The translations under genes were made by a program, and so were the position numbers. Below are positions 55,145 to 63,697 of a DNA stretch of 64,000 bases, in pieces. The notes below the pieces were generated by a model. The model did no database searches and was not told where the DNA came from. It was given only the letters and a program-made list of their open reading frames with translations. Within the stretch, counting starts at the first letter, position 1. Each line of letters begins with the position of its first letter. Location of the stretch: the NCBI RefSeq assembly GCF_001651855.1, contig NZ_LNQC01000053.1:62001-126000 (forward strand), given 5' to 3'. The stretch is from Sinorhizobium americanum (GTDB taxonomy: Bacteria; Pseudomonadota; Alphaproteobacteria; Rhizobiales; Rhizobiaceae).

Positions 55145-55759
55145 TCACCCGTACCGCACCAAAAACTCATCTGCCGTCAGTTCGCGAAAATCATCCAGCG
55201 CCCGGCGCAGCTTGGCGTGGTCCCAGTCCCACCAGGCAAGCCGGTCCATGGCGTCGCCGATCTCGGCGGTGAAGCGCTGGCGGATGAGCTTGGCGGGCAC
55301 GCCGCCGACGATCGTATAGGGCGCGACATCCTTCGGCACGACAGCGCCGGCGCCGATCACGGCGCCGTTGCCGACCTTGACCCCCGGCAGGATCGTCGCG
55401 CCATGGCCGATCCAGACGTCGTGGCCGATCGTCACGCGGTTCTGCCGGCGCCAGGCGAAGAGGTCGTGATCGGGCTCCGCATCGTCCCAGTACATCGGCG
55501 CGCGATAGGTGAAATGATGCAGGGTCGCCCGCCAGGTCGGGTGGTTGGTGGCATTGATGCGCACGGCAGCGGCGATGTTGACGAACTTGCCGATCGTCGC
55601 GCACCAGATCGAGCCGTCCTGCATGATGTAGGAATAGTCGCCGAACTCGACCTCGTCGAGACGCGAACGCTCCTGGACTTCGGTGTAGCGCCCGAGCTTC
55701 GAACTGGTGACGCTGGCTGTCGGGTGGATGAAGGGTTCTGGGCCAAGCTTCTGGCTCAT
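55145..55759 (-). CDS. Hexapeptide-repeat acetyltransferase of phosphonate metabolism
   Basis: A 204-residue left-handed beta-helix acyltransferase. Hexapeptide turns are clear in TIGHDVWIGHGATILPGVKV and GNGAVIGAGAVVPKDVAPYT, and the catalytic-type His lies in NATNHPTWRA. Family members sit in C-P lyase operons (phosphonate-associated hexapeptide family), where they may acetylate an aminophosphonate or a pathway intermediate. The start overlaps the phnL stop by 4 bases. Confidence 0.85.
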   Translation of the reverse strand: MSQKLGPEPFIHPTASVTSSKLGRYTEVQERSRLDEVEFGDYSYIMQDGSIWCATIGKFVNIAAAVRINATNHPTWRATLHHFTYRAPMYWDDAEPDHDLFAWRRQNRVTIGHDVWIGHGATILPGVKVGNGAVIGAGAVVPKDVAPYTIVGGVPAKLIRQRFTAEIGDAMDRLAWWDWDHAKLRRALDDFRELTADEFLVRYG

Positions 55760-56463
55760 GCGGCGTGCTTTCTCGGCGAGAATTCGGAGACGTCGATGAT
55801 CCGGTCGGCGACCGCGTCGCGGACTTCGGCGTCGTGGAAGATGCCGACCAGCGCCGTGCCTTGCGCCTTCTTCCCGGCGATCATTTCGACGACGACGGTG
55901 CGGTTCTTGGCATCGAGCGAGGCGGTTGGTTCGTCGAGCAGCAGGATTTTATGATCGGTGATGAAGCCGCGGGCGATGTTGACGCGCTGCTGCTCGCCGC
56001 CGGAGAAAGTCGCGGGCGGCAGCGCCCAGAGTTCTTTCGGCAGGTTGAGTTTCGCCAGCAACGCCGCGGCGCGCTCGCGCGCCTCTTCGGCAACGACACC
56101 GCGCGCCTGCAAGGGTTCGGCGACGATGTCGAGGGCGGAGACGCGCGGCACGACGCGCAGGAACTGGCTGACATAACCGAGCGTGGTGCGGCGCACTTCG
56201 AGCACGGTGCGCGGTTCGGCAGCGGCGAGGTTCACGAGCCGGCCATCATGCTCCATCAGGATCTGGCCCTCGTCGACACCGTAATTGCCGTAGAGCATTT
56301 TGAGGATCGAGCTCTTGCCGACCCCGGAAGGGCCGCCGAGCACGACGCATTCGCCGGCCTTCACCGAGAAGGAGACATTGGCGACGACCGGCAGGCGGAC
56401 GCCGTCGCGCAGGTGCATGGTGAAGCTCTTGGCGACTTCTGAAACGACGAGGGGAGTGGCCAT
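55756..56463 (-). CDS. phnL: C-P lyase system ABC-type protein PhnL
   Basis: A 235-residue ABC ATPase-like protein. Walker A GGPSGVGKSSIL, signature TFSGGEQQRVNIARG, Walker B KILLLDEPTASLD and FHDAEVRDAVADRI are present, in the PhnL arrangement. It helps the C-P lyase complex make ribose triphosphonate from ATP and phosphonate rather than serving transport. ATG 56463 follows AAAGGAAAG; a longer frame reaches 56511 through a repeat element. Confidence 0.93.
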   Translation of the reverse strand: MATPLVVSEVAKSFTMHLRDGVRLPVVANVSFSVKAGECVVLGGPSGVGKSSILKMLYGNYGVDEGQILMEHDGRLVNLAAAEPRTVLEVRRTTLGYVSQFLRVVPRVSALDIVAEPLQARGVVAEEARERAAALLAKLNLPKELWALPPATFSGGEQQRVNIARGFITDHKILLLDEPTASLDAKNRTVVVEMIAGKKAQGTALVGIFHDAEVRDAVADRIIDVSEFSPRKHAA

Positions 56464-56480
56464 GACTTTACTTTCCTTTG

Positions 56481-56527
56481 CGCATGATCTCGTCCGAAAA
56501 CCGGATTCCACTTTTCCGGATCATGCG
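56481..56527. repeat. Palindromic repeat between phnK and phnL
   Basis: CGCATGATC (56481-56489) and GATCATGCG (56519-56527) flank CCGAAAACCGG and TTTTCCGG, giving a 47-base imperfect palindrome. I recognise it as a dispersed rhizobial repeat of the type ATGATC-N-CCGAAAACCGG. It splits an otherwise overlapping operon. Confidence 0.6.
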
Positions 56528-57304
56528 TCAGACCTGGAGAATGGAGGAAACGAGGAGCTGCGTATACGGCTCGCGCGGGTCGTCTAGCACCCGGTCGGTC
56601 AGCCCCTGCTCGATGACGGCCCCGTCCTTCATCACCATCATCCGGTGTGATAGGAGCCGTGCCACGGCGAGGTCGTGGGTGACGATGATCGCCGCCAGCC
56701 CGAGGTCGTGGACGAGGCCGCGCACCAGATCGAGGAGGCGCGCCTGCACCGAGACGTCGAGGCCGCCGGTCGGCTCGTCCATGAAGACGAGGCGGGGCGA
56801 GGTGACGAGATTGCGGGCGATCTGCAGGCGCTGGCGCATGCCGCCGGAAAAGGCGCGCGGCTGGTCGTCGATCCGGTCCTCGCCGATCTCGACGCGCCTG
56901 AGCCAGTCGCTGGCGCTCGCGCGGATGTTGCCGTAGTGCCGGTCGCCGACGGCCATCAGCCGCTCGCCGACATTGGCGCCGGCCGATACCGTCATCCTGA
57001 GCCCGTCGGCCGGGTTCTGGTGGACGAAGCCCCAGTCGGTGCGCATCAGGAAGCGCCGCGCGGCCTCGCCCATATGGGCCAGATCGCGATATTGCCCGTC
57101 ACGCATGTGGTATTCGATCATGCCGGAACTCGGCATCAGCCGGGTCGAGAGGCAGGAAAGCAGGGTGGTCTTGCCGGAGCCGGACTCGCCGACGACCGCG
57201 AGCACCTCGCCGGGGTAGAGCTCGAAGGAGACATTGCGGCAGCCGATGCGGCTTCCATAGAACTTCGAGACGTCCCTGACTTTGAGAAGCGGCACGGCGC
57301 TCAT
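56528..57304 (-). CDS. phnK: C-P lyase system ABC-type protein PhnK
   Basis: A 258-residue ABC protein: Walker A VVGESGSGKTTLL, PhnK-type FVHQNPADGLRM, signature AFSGGMRQRLQIARNL, Walker B LVFMDEPTGGLDVS and THDLAVARLL. It associates with the PhnGHIJ core. The start MSAVPLLKVRDVSKFYGSR at 57304 overlaps the phnJ stop (ATGA). A repeat element separates it from phnL. Confidence 0.94.
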   Translation of the reverse strand: MSAVPLLKVRDVSKFYGSRIGCRNVSFELYPGEVLAVVGESGSGKTTLLSCLSTRLMPSSGMIEYHMRDGQYRDLAHMGEAARRFLMRTDWGFVHQNPADGLRMTVSAGANVGERLMAVGDRHYGNIRASASDWLRRVEIGEDRIDDQPRAFSGGMRQRLQIARNLVTSPRLVFMDEPTGGLDVSVQARLLDLVRGLVHDLGLAAIIVTHDLAVARLLSHRMMVMKDGAVIEQGLTDRVLDDPREPYTQLLVSSILQV

Positions 57305-58194
57305 TCTGCGGGCTCCTTGCGTTGGTGCTGTGTACTGGCGAGCATGGACCCGGCATGGCCATGCGCCCGCCGGTCTTCGCAGTGATCGGTGTCGGAGCAG
57401 ACGAACATGCGCCCGCCCCTGTCGTCGAGCACCACCTCGTCGAGATAGACGTTCTCCGCACCGCAAAGCGCGCAGGGCTTCTCGAAGGTCTGGATCTCGA
57501 AGGGGTGATCCTCGAAATCGAGGCTGACGACTTCGGTGAAGGGCGGCACCGCATAGATGCGCTTTTCGCGGCCGGCGCCGAAGAGCTGCAGCGCTTCCGA
57601 CATGTGCATCTTCGGATTATCGAATTTCGGCGTCGGCGAGGGATCCATGACATAACGGCCCTCGACCTTGACCGGATAGGCGTAGGTGGTGGCGATGTGG
57701 CCGTTGCGGGAGATGTCCTCGTAGAGCTTTACATGCATGAGGCCGTATTCTTCCAGCGCATGCATCTTGCGCGTCTCGGTCTCGCGCGGTTCGAGGAAGC
57801 GCAACGGCTCCGGGATCGGCACCTGGTAGACGAGCGTCTGGCCCTCTTTCAGCGGTTCCTCGGGAATGCGGTGGCGCGTCTGGATGATCGTCGCCTCCAC
57901 CGTCTTGGTGGTGACGGCGACATTGGCGACCTTCTGGAAGAAGGCGCGGATCGAGACGGCATTGGTCGTGTCGTCGGCGCCCTGGTCGATGACCTTCAGC
58001 ACGTCGTCAGGGCCGAGGATCGAGGCGGTGACCTGGACGCCGCCGGTACCCCAGCCATAGGGCATCGGCATTTCGCGGGAGGCGAAGGGCACCTGGTAGC
58101 CGGGAATGGCGATCGCCTTGAGGATCGCCCGGCGGATCATCCGCTTCGTCTGTTCGTCGAGATAGGCGAAATTGTAGGTGGCAAGGTCGTTCAT
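57301..58194 (-). CDS. phnJ: Carbon-phosphorus lyase PhnJ
   Basis: A 297-residue radical SAM enzyme that breaks the C-P bond of ribose-phosphonate phosphate. The four Cys fall at 241, 244, 266 and 272 (KPCALCGA and FVCSDTDHCED), the same numbers as in the E. coli enzyme, and Gly32 (IPGYQVPF) is at the radical site. The start MNDLATYNFAYLDEQTKRMI at 58194 overlaps the phnI stop; the longer frame to 58539 is not coding. Part of the PhnGHIJ core. Confidence 0.97.
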   Translation of the reverse strand: MNDLATYNFAYLDEQTKRMIRRAILKAIAIPGYQVPFASREMPMPYGWGTGGVQVTASILGPDDVLKVIDQGADDTTNAVSIRAFFQKVANVAVTTKTVEATIIQTRHRIPEEPLKEGQTLVYQVPIPEPLRFLEPRETETRKMHALEEYGLMHVKLYEDISRNGHIATTYAYPVKVEGRYVMDPSPTPKFDNPKMHMSEALQLFGAGREKRIYAVPPFTEVVSLDFEDHPFEIQTFEKPCALCGAENVYLDEVVLDDRGGRMFVCSDTDHCEDRRAHGHAGSMLASTQHQRKEPAE

Positions 58195-59297
58195 TCGGCG
58201 GCCTCCTTCATGCCGTTCGCTTGGCCGGCGCGAGCGGCCTCGTGGTCGCGGCGCATGCGCCGCACCAGGTCGAGTTCGGCCTGGAAGTCGACATAGTGCG
58301 GCAGCTTCAGATGCTCGACGAAGCCGGTCGCCTGGACGTTGTCCGCATGCGAGATGACGAATTCCTGGTCCTGCGCCGGGGCGACGATGTCCTCGCTGAA
58401 CTCGTCGGTGCGAAGCGCCCGGTCGACGAGCGACATCGACATGGCCTTGCGCTCGCTCTGGCCGAAGACGAGCCCATAGCCGCGGGTAAACTGCGGTGGC
58501 TGCTTCGCCGAGCCCTTGAACTGGTTGACCATCTGGCATTCGGTGACGCGGATGGTGCCGAGCGAGACCGCGAAGCCCAGTTCCGGCAGATCGAGCTCAA
58601 CCTCCACCTCGCCGATCCGCACCTCGCCGACGAACGGATGGGTGCGGCCGTAGCCGCGCTGAGTGGAATAGGCGAGCGCCAGTAGGAAGCCTTCGTCGCC
58701 GCGGGCGAGCGCCTGCAGGCGCAGGTCGCGCGGCATCGGGAATTCCATCGGCTCGCGGGTGAGGTCGCCCGCCACATGACCGCCGGGCATCTGCCCGTCG
58801 CCTTCGATCAGGCCCTCGCCGTCGAGAATGTCAGAGACGCGCATGGCCTGTTCGCCCGGTTCCTTCATCGCCGGCGCCGCGACCGGTTCGTCGCCGATGA
58901 GCGACGGGTCGAGCAGGCGGTGGGTATAGTCGAAGGTGGGGCCGAGAAGCTGGCCGCCGGGCAGGTCCTTGTAGGTGGCCGAGACGCGCCGTTCGACTAG
59001 CATTCCGGCGGTGTCGATCGGCTCGGAATAGCCGAAGCGGGGCAGCGTGGTGCGGTAGGCGCGCAGGATGAAGATCGCCTCGATCATGTCGCCGCGCGCC
59101 TGGCGAACGGCAAGTGCGGCCAGCGAGCGGTCGTACACCGAGGCCTCGGCCATGATGCGATCGACGGCCAATCCGAGCTGCTCGACCACTTGCTCGATGG
59201 TAATCGAGGGCAGCGAGCGGTCGCCGCGCCGGCGGTCGGCGAGCAAACGATGGGCATTGGCGATGGCGGCTTCTCCGCCCTTGACGGCTACGTACAT
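58191..59297 (-). CDS. phnI: C-P lyase core protein PhnI
   Basis: A 368-residue core subunit. PhnI, with PhnG, H and L, joins phosphonate to the ribose of ATP, releasing adenine. Family segments include MYVAVKGGEAAIANAHRLL at the start and LKLPHYVDFQAELDLVRRMR at the end. It begins 4 bases after phnH and overlaps phnJ by 4 bases. Confidence 0.97.
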   Translation of the reverse strand: MYVAVKGGEAAIANAHRLLADRRRGDRSLPSITIEQVVEQLGLAVDRIMAEASVYDRSLAALAVRQARGDMIEAIFILRAYRTTLPRFGYSEPIDTAGMLVERRVSATYKDLPGGQLLGPTFDYTHRLLDPSLIGDEPVAAPAMKEPGEQAMRVSDILDGEGLIEGDGQMPGGHVAGDLTREPMEFPMPRDLRLQALARGDEGFLLALAYSTQRGYGRTHPFVGEVRIGEVEVELDLPELGFAVSLGTIRVTECQMVNQFKGSAKQPPQFTRGYGLVFGQSERKAMSMSLVDRALRTDEFSEDIVAPAQDQEFVISHADNVQATGFVEHLKLPHYVDFQAELDLVRRMRRDHEAARAGQANGMKEAAE

Positions 59298-59301
59298 GCT
59301 C

Positions 59302-59904
59302 CTACTCCCGCTCGAGTTTGGTCGTGCGCGGCAGGCAGAGAACCGAGTCCTCCGCCGTCAACACCAGATCGATGCCGCGCGGGAAGATCGCCCGGTTGGC
59401 GGTCCAGAAGTCGAGAAAGACATCCGGCAGCCCCTTCGGCGCGACGACAATCTCGGTCTTGATGCCCGGACCTCGGGCGACAAGCGGTTGACCGCCGGTC
59501 AGGGCCTCGACCTCGACGACCAGCGTCGTCGAGCGGTCGGGATATTCCTGCGTACCGAGCGCGAACTGATCGAAGCCCGGCACCGCGGCCCCCTTCTCGA
59601 AGAAGGCGAAACGCGCCTCGTCTTTGGCTTCAGTCACGCAGGCGCCGGTGTGGAAGGCGATCCATTGCGACACCGCGGATTTGGCGAGCGCCGGTGAGAG
59701 CCAGACGGCGGTGTCCTGATCGCAGAGCGTCAGTGCCACGGCGCCGCTGGCGTTACCAAGAGGCGAGGGTGGTGAAGATTGAGTCGAGAGGCGGCCGATG
59801 GTGCCCGGGCGGGCAAAACTGTCCATCAGGGTGCGGAACACGGATTGCGCCGCGAAAACAGGATCGGCGAAGGCGCCGGCATAGATCTGCGACTGTGTAC
59901 CCAT
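59302..59904 (-). CDS. phnH: C-P lyase core protein PhnH
   Basis: A 200-residue structural subunit of the C-P lyase core. YAGAFADPVFAAQSVFRTLM and SFARPGTIGRL at the N-terminus are typical. The ATG at 59904 overlaps the phnG stop and has GGGGAGAGG at a good distance; an upstream TTG at 59907 is an alternative. Confidence 0.95.
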   Translation of the reverse strand: MGTQSQIYAGAFADPVFAAQSVFRTLMDSFARPGTIGRLSTQSSPPSPLGNASGAVALTLCDQDTAVWLSPALAKSAVSQWIAFHTGACVTEAKDEARFAFFEKGAAVPGFDQFALGTQEYPDRSTTLVVEVEALTGGQPLVARGPGIKTEIVVAPKGLPDVFLDFWTANRAIFPRGIDLVLTAEDSVLCLPRTTKLERE

Positions 59905-60374
59905 CAATCCTCTCCCCGGACCATGGTGAAGAAATCGACGCGGGTCGCCGCCGTCTCCTCGGCCTTCCGCTGGTCTTCCCTATCGAGGCGAGCCGCGATC
60001 AGCCCGTGCAGCGCTTCGACTGCCGGACGGTGGGCATCGTTCTGGAAGAGGGCGTCGAAGATCGCGGCGTAGCGGGCGCGCTCCTTGTCGGTGCCGAGCA
60101 TCTGCCCGTGACCCACCTCGCCGGTCGAGAGCCGGACGGTGGCACGCGACACCGTCGCCTCGCCAAGGTTGAAGGGATCGCCGCCGCCGCCAATGCGGCC
60201 ACGCACCATCACGAGCCCCGTCTCCGGGCCCCGCACCGGCGCCACGTCCGGCTTGTCGGCGATGGCTTCCCAGGCGGCGGTCAGCTCTGCAAGAGTGGCA
60301 CGGGCCAGTAGCCGCATCCCTTCTTTGCGACCCGCCGTTCCCGGCGCGGTATCAAGTGTATGCTGCGCGTTCAT
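59904..60374 (-). CDS. phnG: C-P lyase core protein PhnG
   Basis: A 156-residue core subunit, first gene of the operon. GETGLVMVRGRIGGGGDPFNLGE-like sequence and TVRLSTGEVGHGQMLG are family features. ATG 60374 was chosen over GTG 60383 because AGGTG lies 6-7 bases upstream. The promoter lies in the 78-base divergent region shared with phnF, which contains a perfect inverted repeat. Confidence 0.95.
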   Translation of the reverse strand: MNAQHTLDTAPGTAGRKEGMRLLARATLAELTAAWEAIADKPDVAPVRGPETGLVMVRGRIGGGGDPFNLGEATVSRATVRLSTGEVGHGQMLGTDKERARYAAIFDALFQNDAHRPAVEALHGLIAARLDREDQRKAEETAATRVDFFTMVRGED

Positions 60375-60388
60375 AGTGATCACCTAAA

Positions 60389-60406
60389 TGTCTATTGATC
60401 TAGACA
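60389..60406. promoter_or_regulatory. PhnF-type operator
   Basis: TGTCTA-TTGATC-TAGACA is a perfect inverted repeat in the 78-base region between phnG and phnF. Position and symmetry fit a GntR/UTRA operator acting on both genes. Confidence 0.65.
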
Positions 60407-60452
60407 ACTATACATCTTATACCATTCTCTAACGGTCGGAAATGACAGGCTT

Positions 60453-61205
60453 GTGACGGTGGCAAAAACGGCAGTGAGAAAAACGGTTGAGCGGCAGACC
60501 GGCGTGGCGCTCTGGCGGCAGATTGCCGACCGCATACGGCTGGCGATCAGCAATGGCGACTACGATACGACCGGGATGGTGCCGCCCGAGACGGCGCTGG
60601 CGCAGGAGTTCGGCGTCAATCGGCACACGGTGCGCAGCGCCCTTGCTGCGCTCGCAGACGAAGGGCTGGTGCGCGCCGTGCAGGGACGCGGCACGTTGAT
60701 CGAGCGCAAGGAGCGGGTCACCTATCAGATCTCGCGGCGCACCCGCTTCTCTCAAGGGCTTGGCCGGCAAGTGAAGGAAATCGGCTCGCGCCTGCTCGGA
60801 CACGATCAGGTTCCGGCAAGTGGTGAAATCGCCACGGCACTAGGTCTTGCTCCGGGCGCGCTGCTCGTCGAGCTCCACACCGTCAGCAGCGGCGACGGGC
60901 GGCCGCTGTCGGCAGCCGTCAGCTATTTTCCCGCCGATCGCTTCCCGAGGATGGCCGAGGAATATGCGCGTCTTGGTTCCGTCACCAAGGTCTTCTCTGC
61001 ACACGGGCTCGACGACTACGTCCGCGCCTCGACGGAGATCGTCGCGCGTCACGCGGATGCGGAGGAACTTGCCCTGCTGGAACTTTCCCCCGGGGCGATC
61101 GTCCTGGAGGCGCACGCGGTCAACGCAGATCTCGAAGGTCGGCCGGTGGAATTCTCACGCACGCGCTTTGCGGCCGATCGGATGAAGCTCCGGATCGAGA
61201 CCTAG
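60453..61205 (+). CDS. phnF: GntR/UTRA regulator of phosphonate use, PhnF
   Basis: A 250-residue GntR-family regulator of the HutC/UTRA group. The winged helix is at residues ~15-80 (LWRQIADRIRLAISNGDYDT; LAQEFGVNRHTVRSALAALADEGLV); the UTRA ligand domain follows (ALLVELHTVSSGDGRPLSAA, LSPGAIVLEAHAVNADLEGR). Divergence from phnGHIJKL identifies it as PhnF. The start is GTG at 60453 or 60459. The 3' end overlaps the convergent DUF1905 gene by 4 bases. Confidence 0.92.
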   Translation: MTVAKTAVRKTVERQTGVALWRQIADRIRLAISNGDYDTTGMVPPETALAQEFGVNRHTVRSALAALADEGLVRAVQGRGTLIERKERVTYQISRRTRFSQGLGRQVKEIGSRLLGHDQVPASGEIATALGLAPGALLVELHTVSSGDGRPLSAAVSYFPADRFPRMAEEYARLGSVTKVFSAHGLDDYVRASTEIVARHADAEELALLELSPGAIVLEAHAVNADLEGRPVEFSRTRFAADRMKLRIET

Positions 61206-61501
61206 TCGCCGTCCAACGACAGCTTGAACCTAACGGTCTGCCCAGCCGCGAGCCTCTCCTTCCGCCGAACCTCCGCTTTCACCGGCAGCAGAAATGAACC
61301 CGAGGCCTTGTCGGGGAAGATCGACGTGGTCCATTCCGTATTGCCGGTGCGTGCGATCACAGCCTCGCTACCCCAGCCGCGTTTTCCCGGCTCGGCCAGG
61401 AACTTGATCTGCCGTGCAACTTCCACTGGCAGCGTGACGAAATGCCAGCCGCCTTTGCCGGGATAGAGCCACAGCTCCGCGTCGAATTCGAATTCGCCCA
61501 T
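61202..61501 (-). CDS. DUF1905 domain protein
   Basis: A 99-residue protein that is almost entirely a DUF1905 domain: FEFDAELWLYPGKGGWHFVT at the start, RGWGSEAVIARTGNTEWTTS in the middle and LPVKAEVRRKERLAAGQTV at the end. The function of the family is unknown. ATG 61501 follows GGAG by 4 bases. Confidence 0.85.
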   Translation of the reverse strand: MGEFEFDAELWLYPGKGGWHFVTLPVEVARQIKFLAEPGKRGWGSEAVIARTGNTEWTTSIFPDKASGSFLLPVKAEVRRKERLAAGQTVRFKLSLDGD

Positions 61502-61632
61502 CTGTCTCCGTATCTTTCGTTGGCCGGCAATCCCGTGAATAAGGCAATTGCGCCGCATTTCCGACGCGTTTTTGCCGCATCACCTAAGCTTGCATCAGGA
61601 TCCACGCATTGTCTCTCTGGGGGAGAAACGAA

Positions 61633-63027
61633 ATGGCGACGTGGCGACCCGATCCTTCCTTCTATCCATCCCCACGCATGGCTGCCAAGGCGCCGAAAGA
61701 GACGCTCGCCTATGTGGCGGCCTTCGACCCAGATCGCCAGCGGCCGGACGCAATCGCCGTCGTCGACGTCGACCCGGCGTCCCCAAACTATTCCGAGATC
61801 GTCGGGCAGGTGGACATGCCGAATGTCGGCGACGAGCTTCACCATTTCGGCTGGAATGCCTGCTCGTCCTGCCTATGTCCGAACGCGCCGCATCCGCATG
61901 TCGAACGCCGGTATCTGGTCGTCCCGGGCCTGAGGTCGTCGCGGCTGCATATCATCGACACCAAGCCCGATCCACGCAAGCCTGAGATCGTCCGCGTCAT
62001 TGAGCCGGAGGAAGTCGCCGAGAGGGCGAACTATTCGCGGCTGCACACGATCCATTGCGGACCGGAGGGCATCTACGTCAACGCGCTCGCCGACCGTGAC
62101 GGCAAGGCGCCCGGCGGCATCTTCCTGCTCGACCACGACAGTTTCGACGTGCTCGGCCAATGGGAAATGGATCGCGGACCGCAGAAGCTCGCCTATGACT
62201 TCTGGTGGCACCTCGGCCACGACACGATGATCACCAGCGAATGGGGAACGCCCGATACGTTCGAAAACGGCCTCGTTCCGGAAGTGCTGCTCGGCTCGAA
62301 CTATGGCCGCAGGCTGCATTTCTGGGATCTGCATACGCGCAAGCATCTGCAGGAAATCGATTTCGGCGAGGAGCACCAGCTCGTCTTCGAATTGCGCCCG
62401 GCCCACGATCCGACCAAGGCCTATGGCTTCGTCGGCTGCGTCATCAGCCTAAAGGATTTGTCCGCATCGATCTGGACCTGGTATCGCGAAGGCAACCAGT
62501 GGGCAGTGAAGAAGGTGATCGAAATCCCGGCCGAGCCGGCCGATCCGGACCTCTTGCCGCCCTTGCTCAAGGGCTTTCAAGCGGTGCCGCCGCTCGTCAC
62601 CGATATCGACCTCTCAATGGACGATCGCTTCCTCTACGTCTCCTGCTGGGGCACCGGCGACATGATCCAGTACGACGTTTCCGATCCGCTTGCGCCGAAG
62701 GAGACCGGTCGCGTTAGGATCGGCGGGATCGTGGCCCGCGCGACGCACCCGAAGGCGTCGAACGGCGCGCTTAACGGCGGGCCGCAGATGGTGGAAATCA
62801 GCCGCGACGGCAAGCGGGTTTATTTCACCAATTCGCTCTATGGAGCGATCGACCCGCAATTCTACCCGGAGGGTCTCGACGGCTGGATGGTGAAGCTCGA
62901 TGTCGGCGACAATGGCGGCATTTCCTTCGACGAGAACTTCTTCGTCGATTGGCCGAAGGGCCACCGCCCGCATCAGGTCCGGCTCGAGGGCGGCGACTGC
63001 TCGTCGGATTCCTACTGCTATCCTTGA
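61633..63027 (+). CDS. SBP56/methanethiol oxidase-like protein
   Basis: A 464-residue protein of the selenium-binding protein 56 family, to which bacterial methanethiol oxidase (MtoX) belongs; that enzyme oxidises methanethiol to formaldehyde, sulfide and peroxide with copper. Family segments include HHFGWNACSSCLCP, SRLHTIHCGPEGIYV, DFWWHLGHDTMITSEWG and LLGSNYGRRLHFWDL, with a set of conserved His. There is no signal peptide, so it is probably cytoplasmic, unlike periplasmic MtoX. ATG 61633 follows GGGGGAG. A small membrane protein gene follows after 33 bases. Confidence 0.87.
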   Translation: MATWRPDPSFYPSPRMAAKAPKETLAYVAAFDPDRQRPDAIAVVDVDPASPNYSEIVGQVDMPNVGDELHHFGWNACSSCLCPNAPHPHVERRYLVVPGLRSSRLHIIDTKPDPRKPEIVRVIEPEEVAERANYSRLHTIHCGPEGIYVNALADRDGKAPGGIFLLDHDSFDVLGQWEMDRGPQKLAYDFWWHLGHDTMITSEWGTPDTFENGLVPEVLLGSNYGRRLHFWDLHTRKHLQEIDFGEEHQLVFELRPAHDPTKAYGFVGCVISLKDLSASIWTWYREGNQWAVKKVIEIPAEPADPDLLPPLLKGFQAVPPLVTDIDLSMDDRFLYVSCWGTGDMIQYDVSDPLAPKETGRVRIGGIVARATHPKASNGALNGGPQMVEISRDGKRVYFTNSLYGAIDPQFYPEGLDGWMVKLDVGDNGGISFDENFFVDWPKGHRPHQVRLEGGDCSSDSYCYP

Positions 63028-63060
63028 AGTGAGCAGAACCATGCCTCGTCGGAGCGGATA

Positions 63061-63684
63061 ATGGATTTCTGGCCGTGGCTCTCGCTCGCCGGTCTCGGTG
63101 CCTTTCACGGCGCCAATCCGGCGATGGGGTGGCTTTTCGCCGTGGCGCTCGGGCTGCATCGGCAAAGCGCGCGAACCGTCTGGCTCTCGCTTCTCCCGAT
63201 CGCCCTCGGCCATGCCGCTGCCATTGCGACGGTCCTGGCCGTGATGGCCGCATTCGAGGCGGTTATGGACCTACGCAGCCTGCAGCTCGTCGCCGCCGCT
63301 TTTATCCTGGCTTTCGCCGGTTACCTTGCCATCTACGGACACCGCCACCGCGTCAGGGTCGGCATGCGCGCCGGGATGGCCGGGCTTGCCGCGTGGTCCT
63401 TCCTGATGGCGACGAGCCATGGTGCCGGACTGATGCTCGTGCCCGCCGTCCTGAGCCTCTGCCTCGCCGATCAGGCCGGCGTGGCCGGCACCACCGACTC
63501 ACTCTCCGTTTCCCTCACCGCAATTGCCGTCCATACCGGTGCCATGCTCACCGTGATCGCGGCAATCGCGCTGGCCGTCTTTACCTGGGTTGGCCTTGCC
63601 GGCTTGCGCTCCGCATGGATCAATTTCGATCGGCTCTGGATCGCGGCGCTCGGCGCAACCGGCATCATCCTCCTCGTCTGGTAA
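63061..63684 (+). CDS. Six-helix membrane protein, hypothetical
   Basis: A 207-residue protein with about six hydrophobic helices. Two short His-containing motifs, LGAFHGANPAMGWLFAVALG and ATSHGAGLMLVP, resemble those of metal-transporter-like membrane proteins such as HupE/UreJ, but the match is only partial. It lies 33 bases after the SBP56 gene on the same strand, so the two are likely coexpressed; copper or other metal handling for the enzyme is a guess. Confidence 0.7.
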   Translation: MDFWPWLSLAGLGAFHGANPAMGWLFAVALGLHRQSARTVWLSLLPIALGHAAAIATVLAVMAAFEAVMDLRSLQLVAAAFILAFAGYLAIYGHRHRVRVGMRAGMAGLAAWSFLMATSHGAGLMLVPAVLSLCLADQAGVAGTTDSLSVSLTAIAVHTGAMLTVIAAIALAVFTWVGLAGLRSAWINFDRLWIAALGATGIILLVW

Positions 63685-63697
63685 AGCGCAGTTCGCC

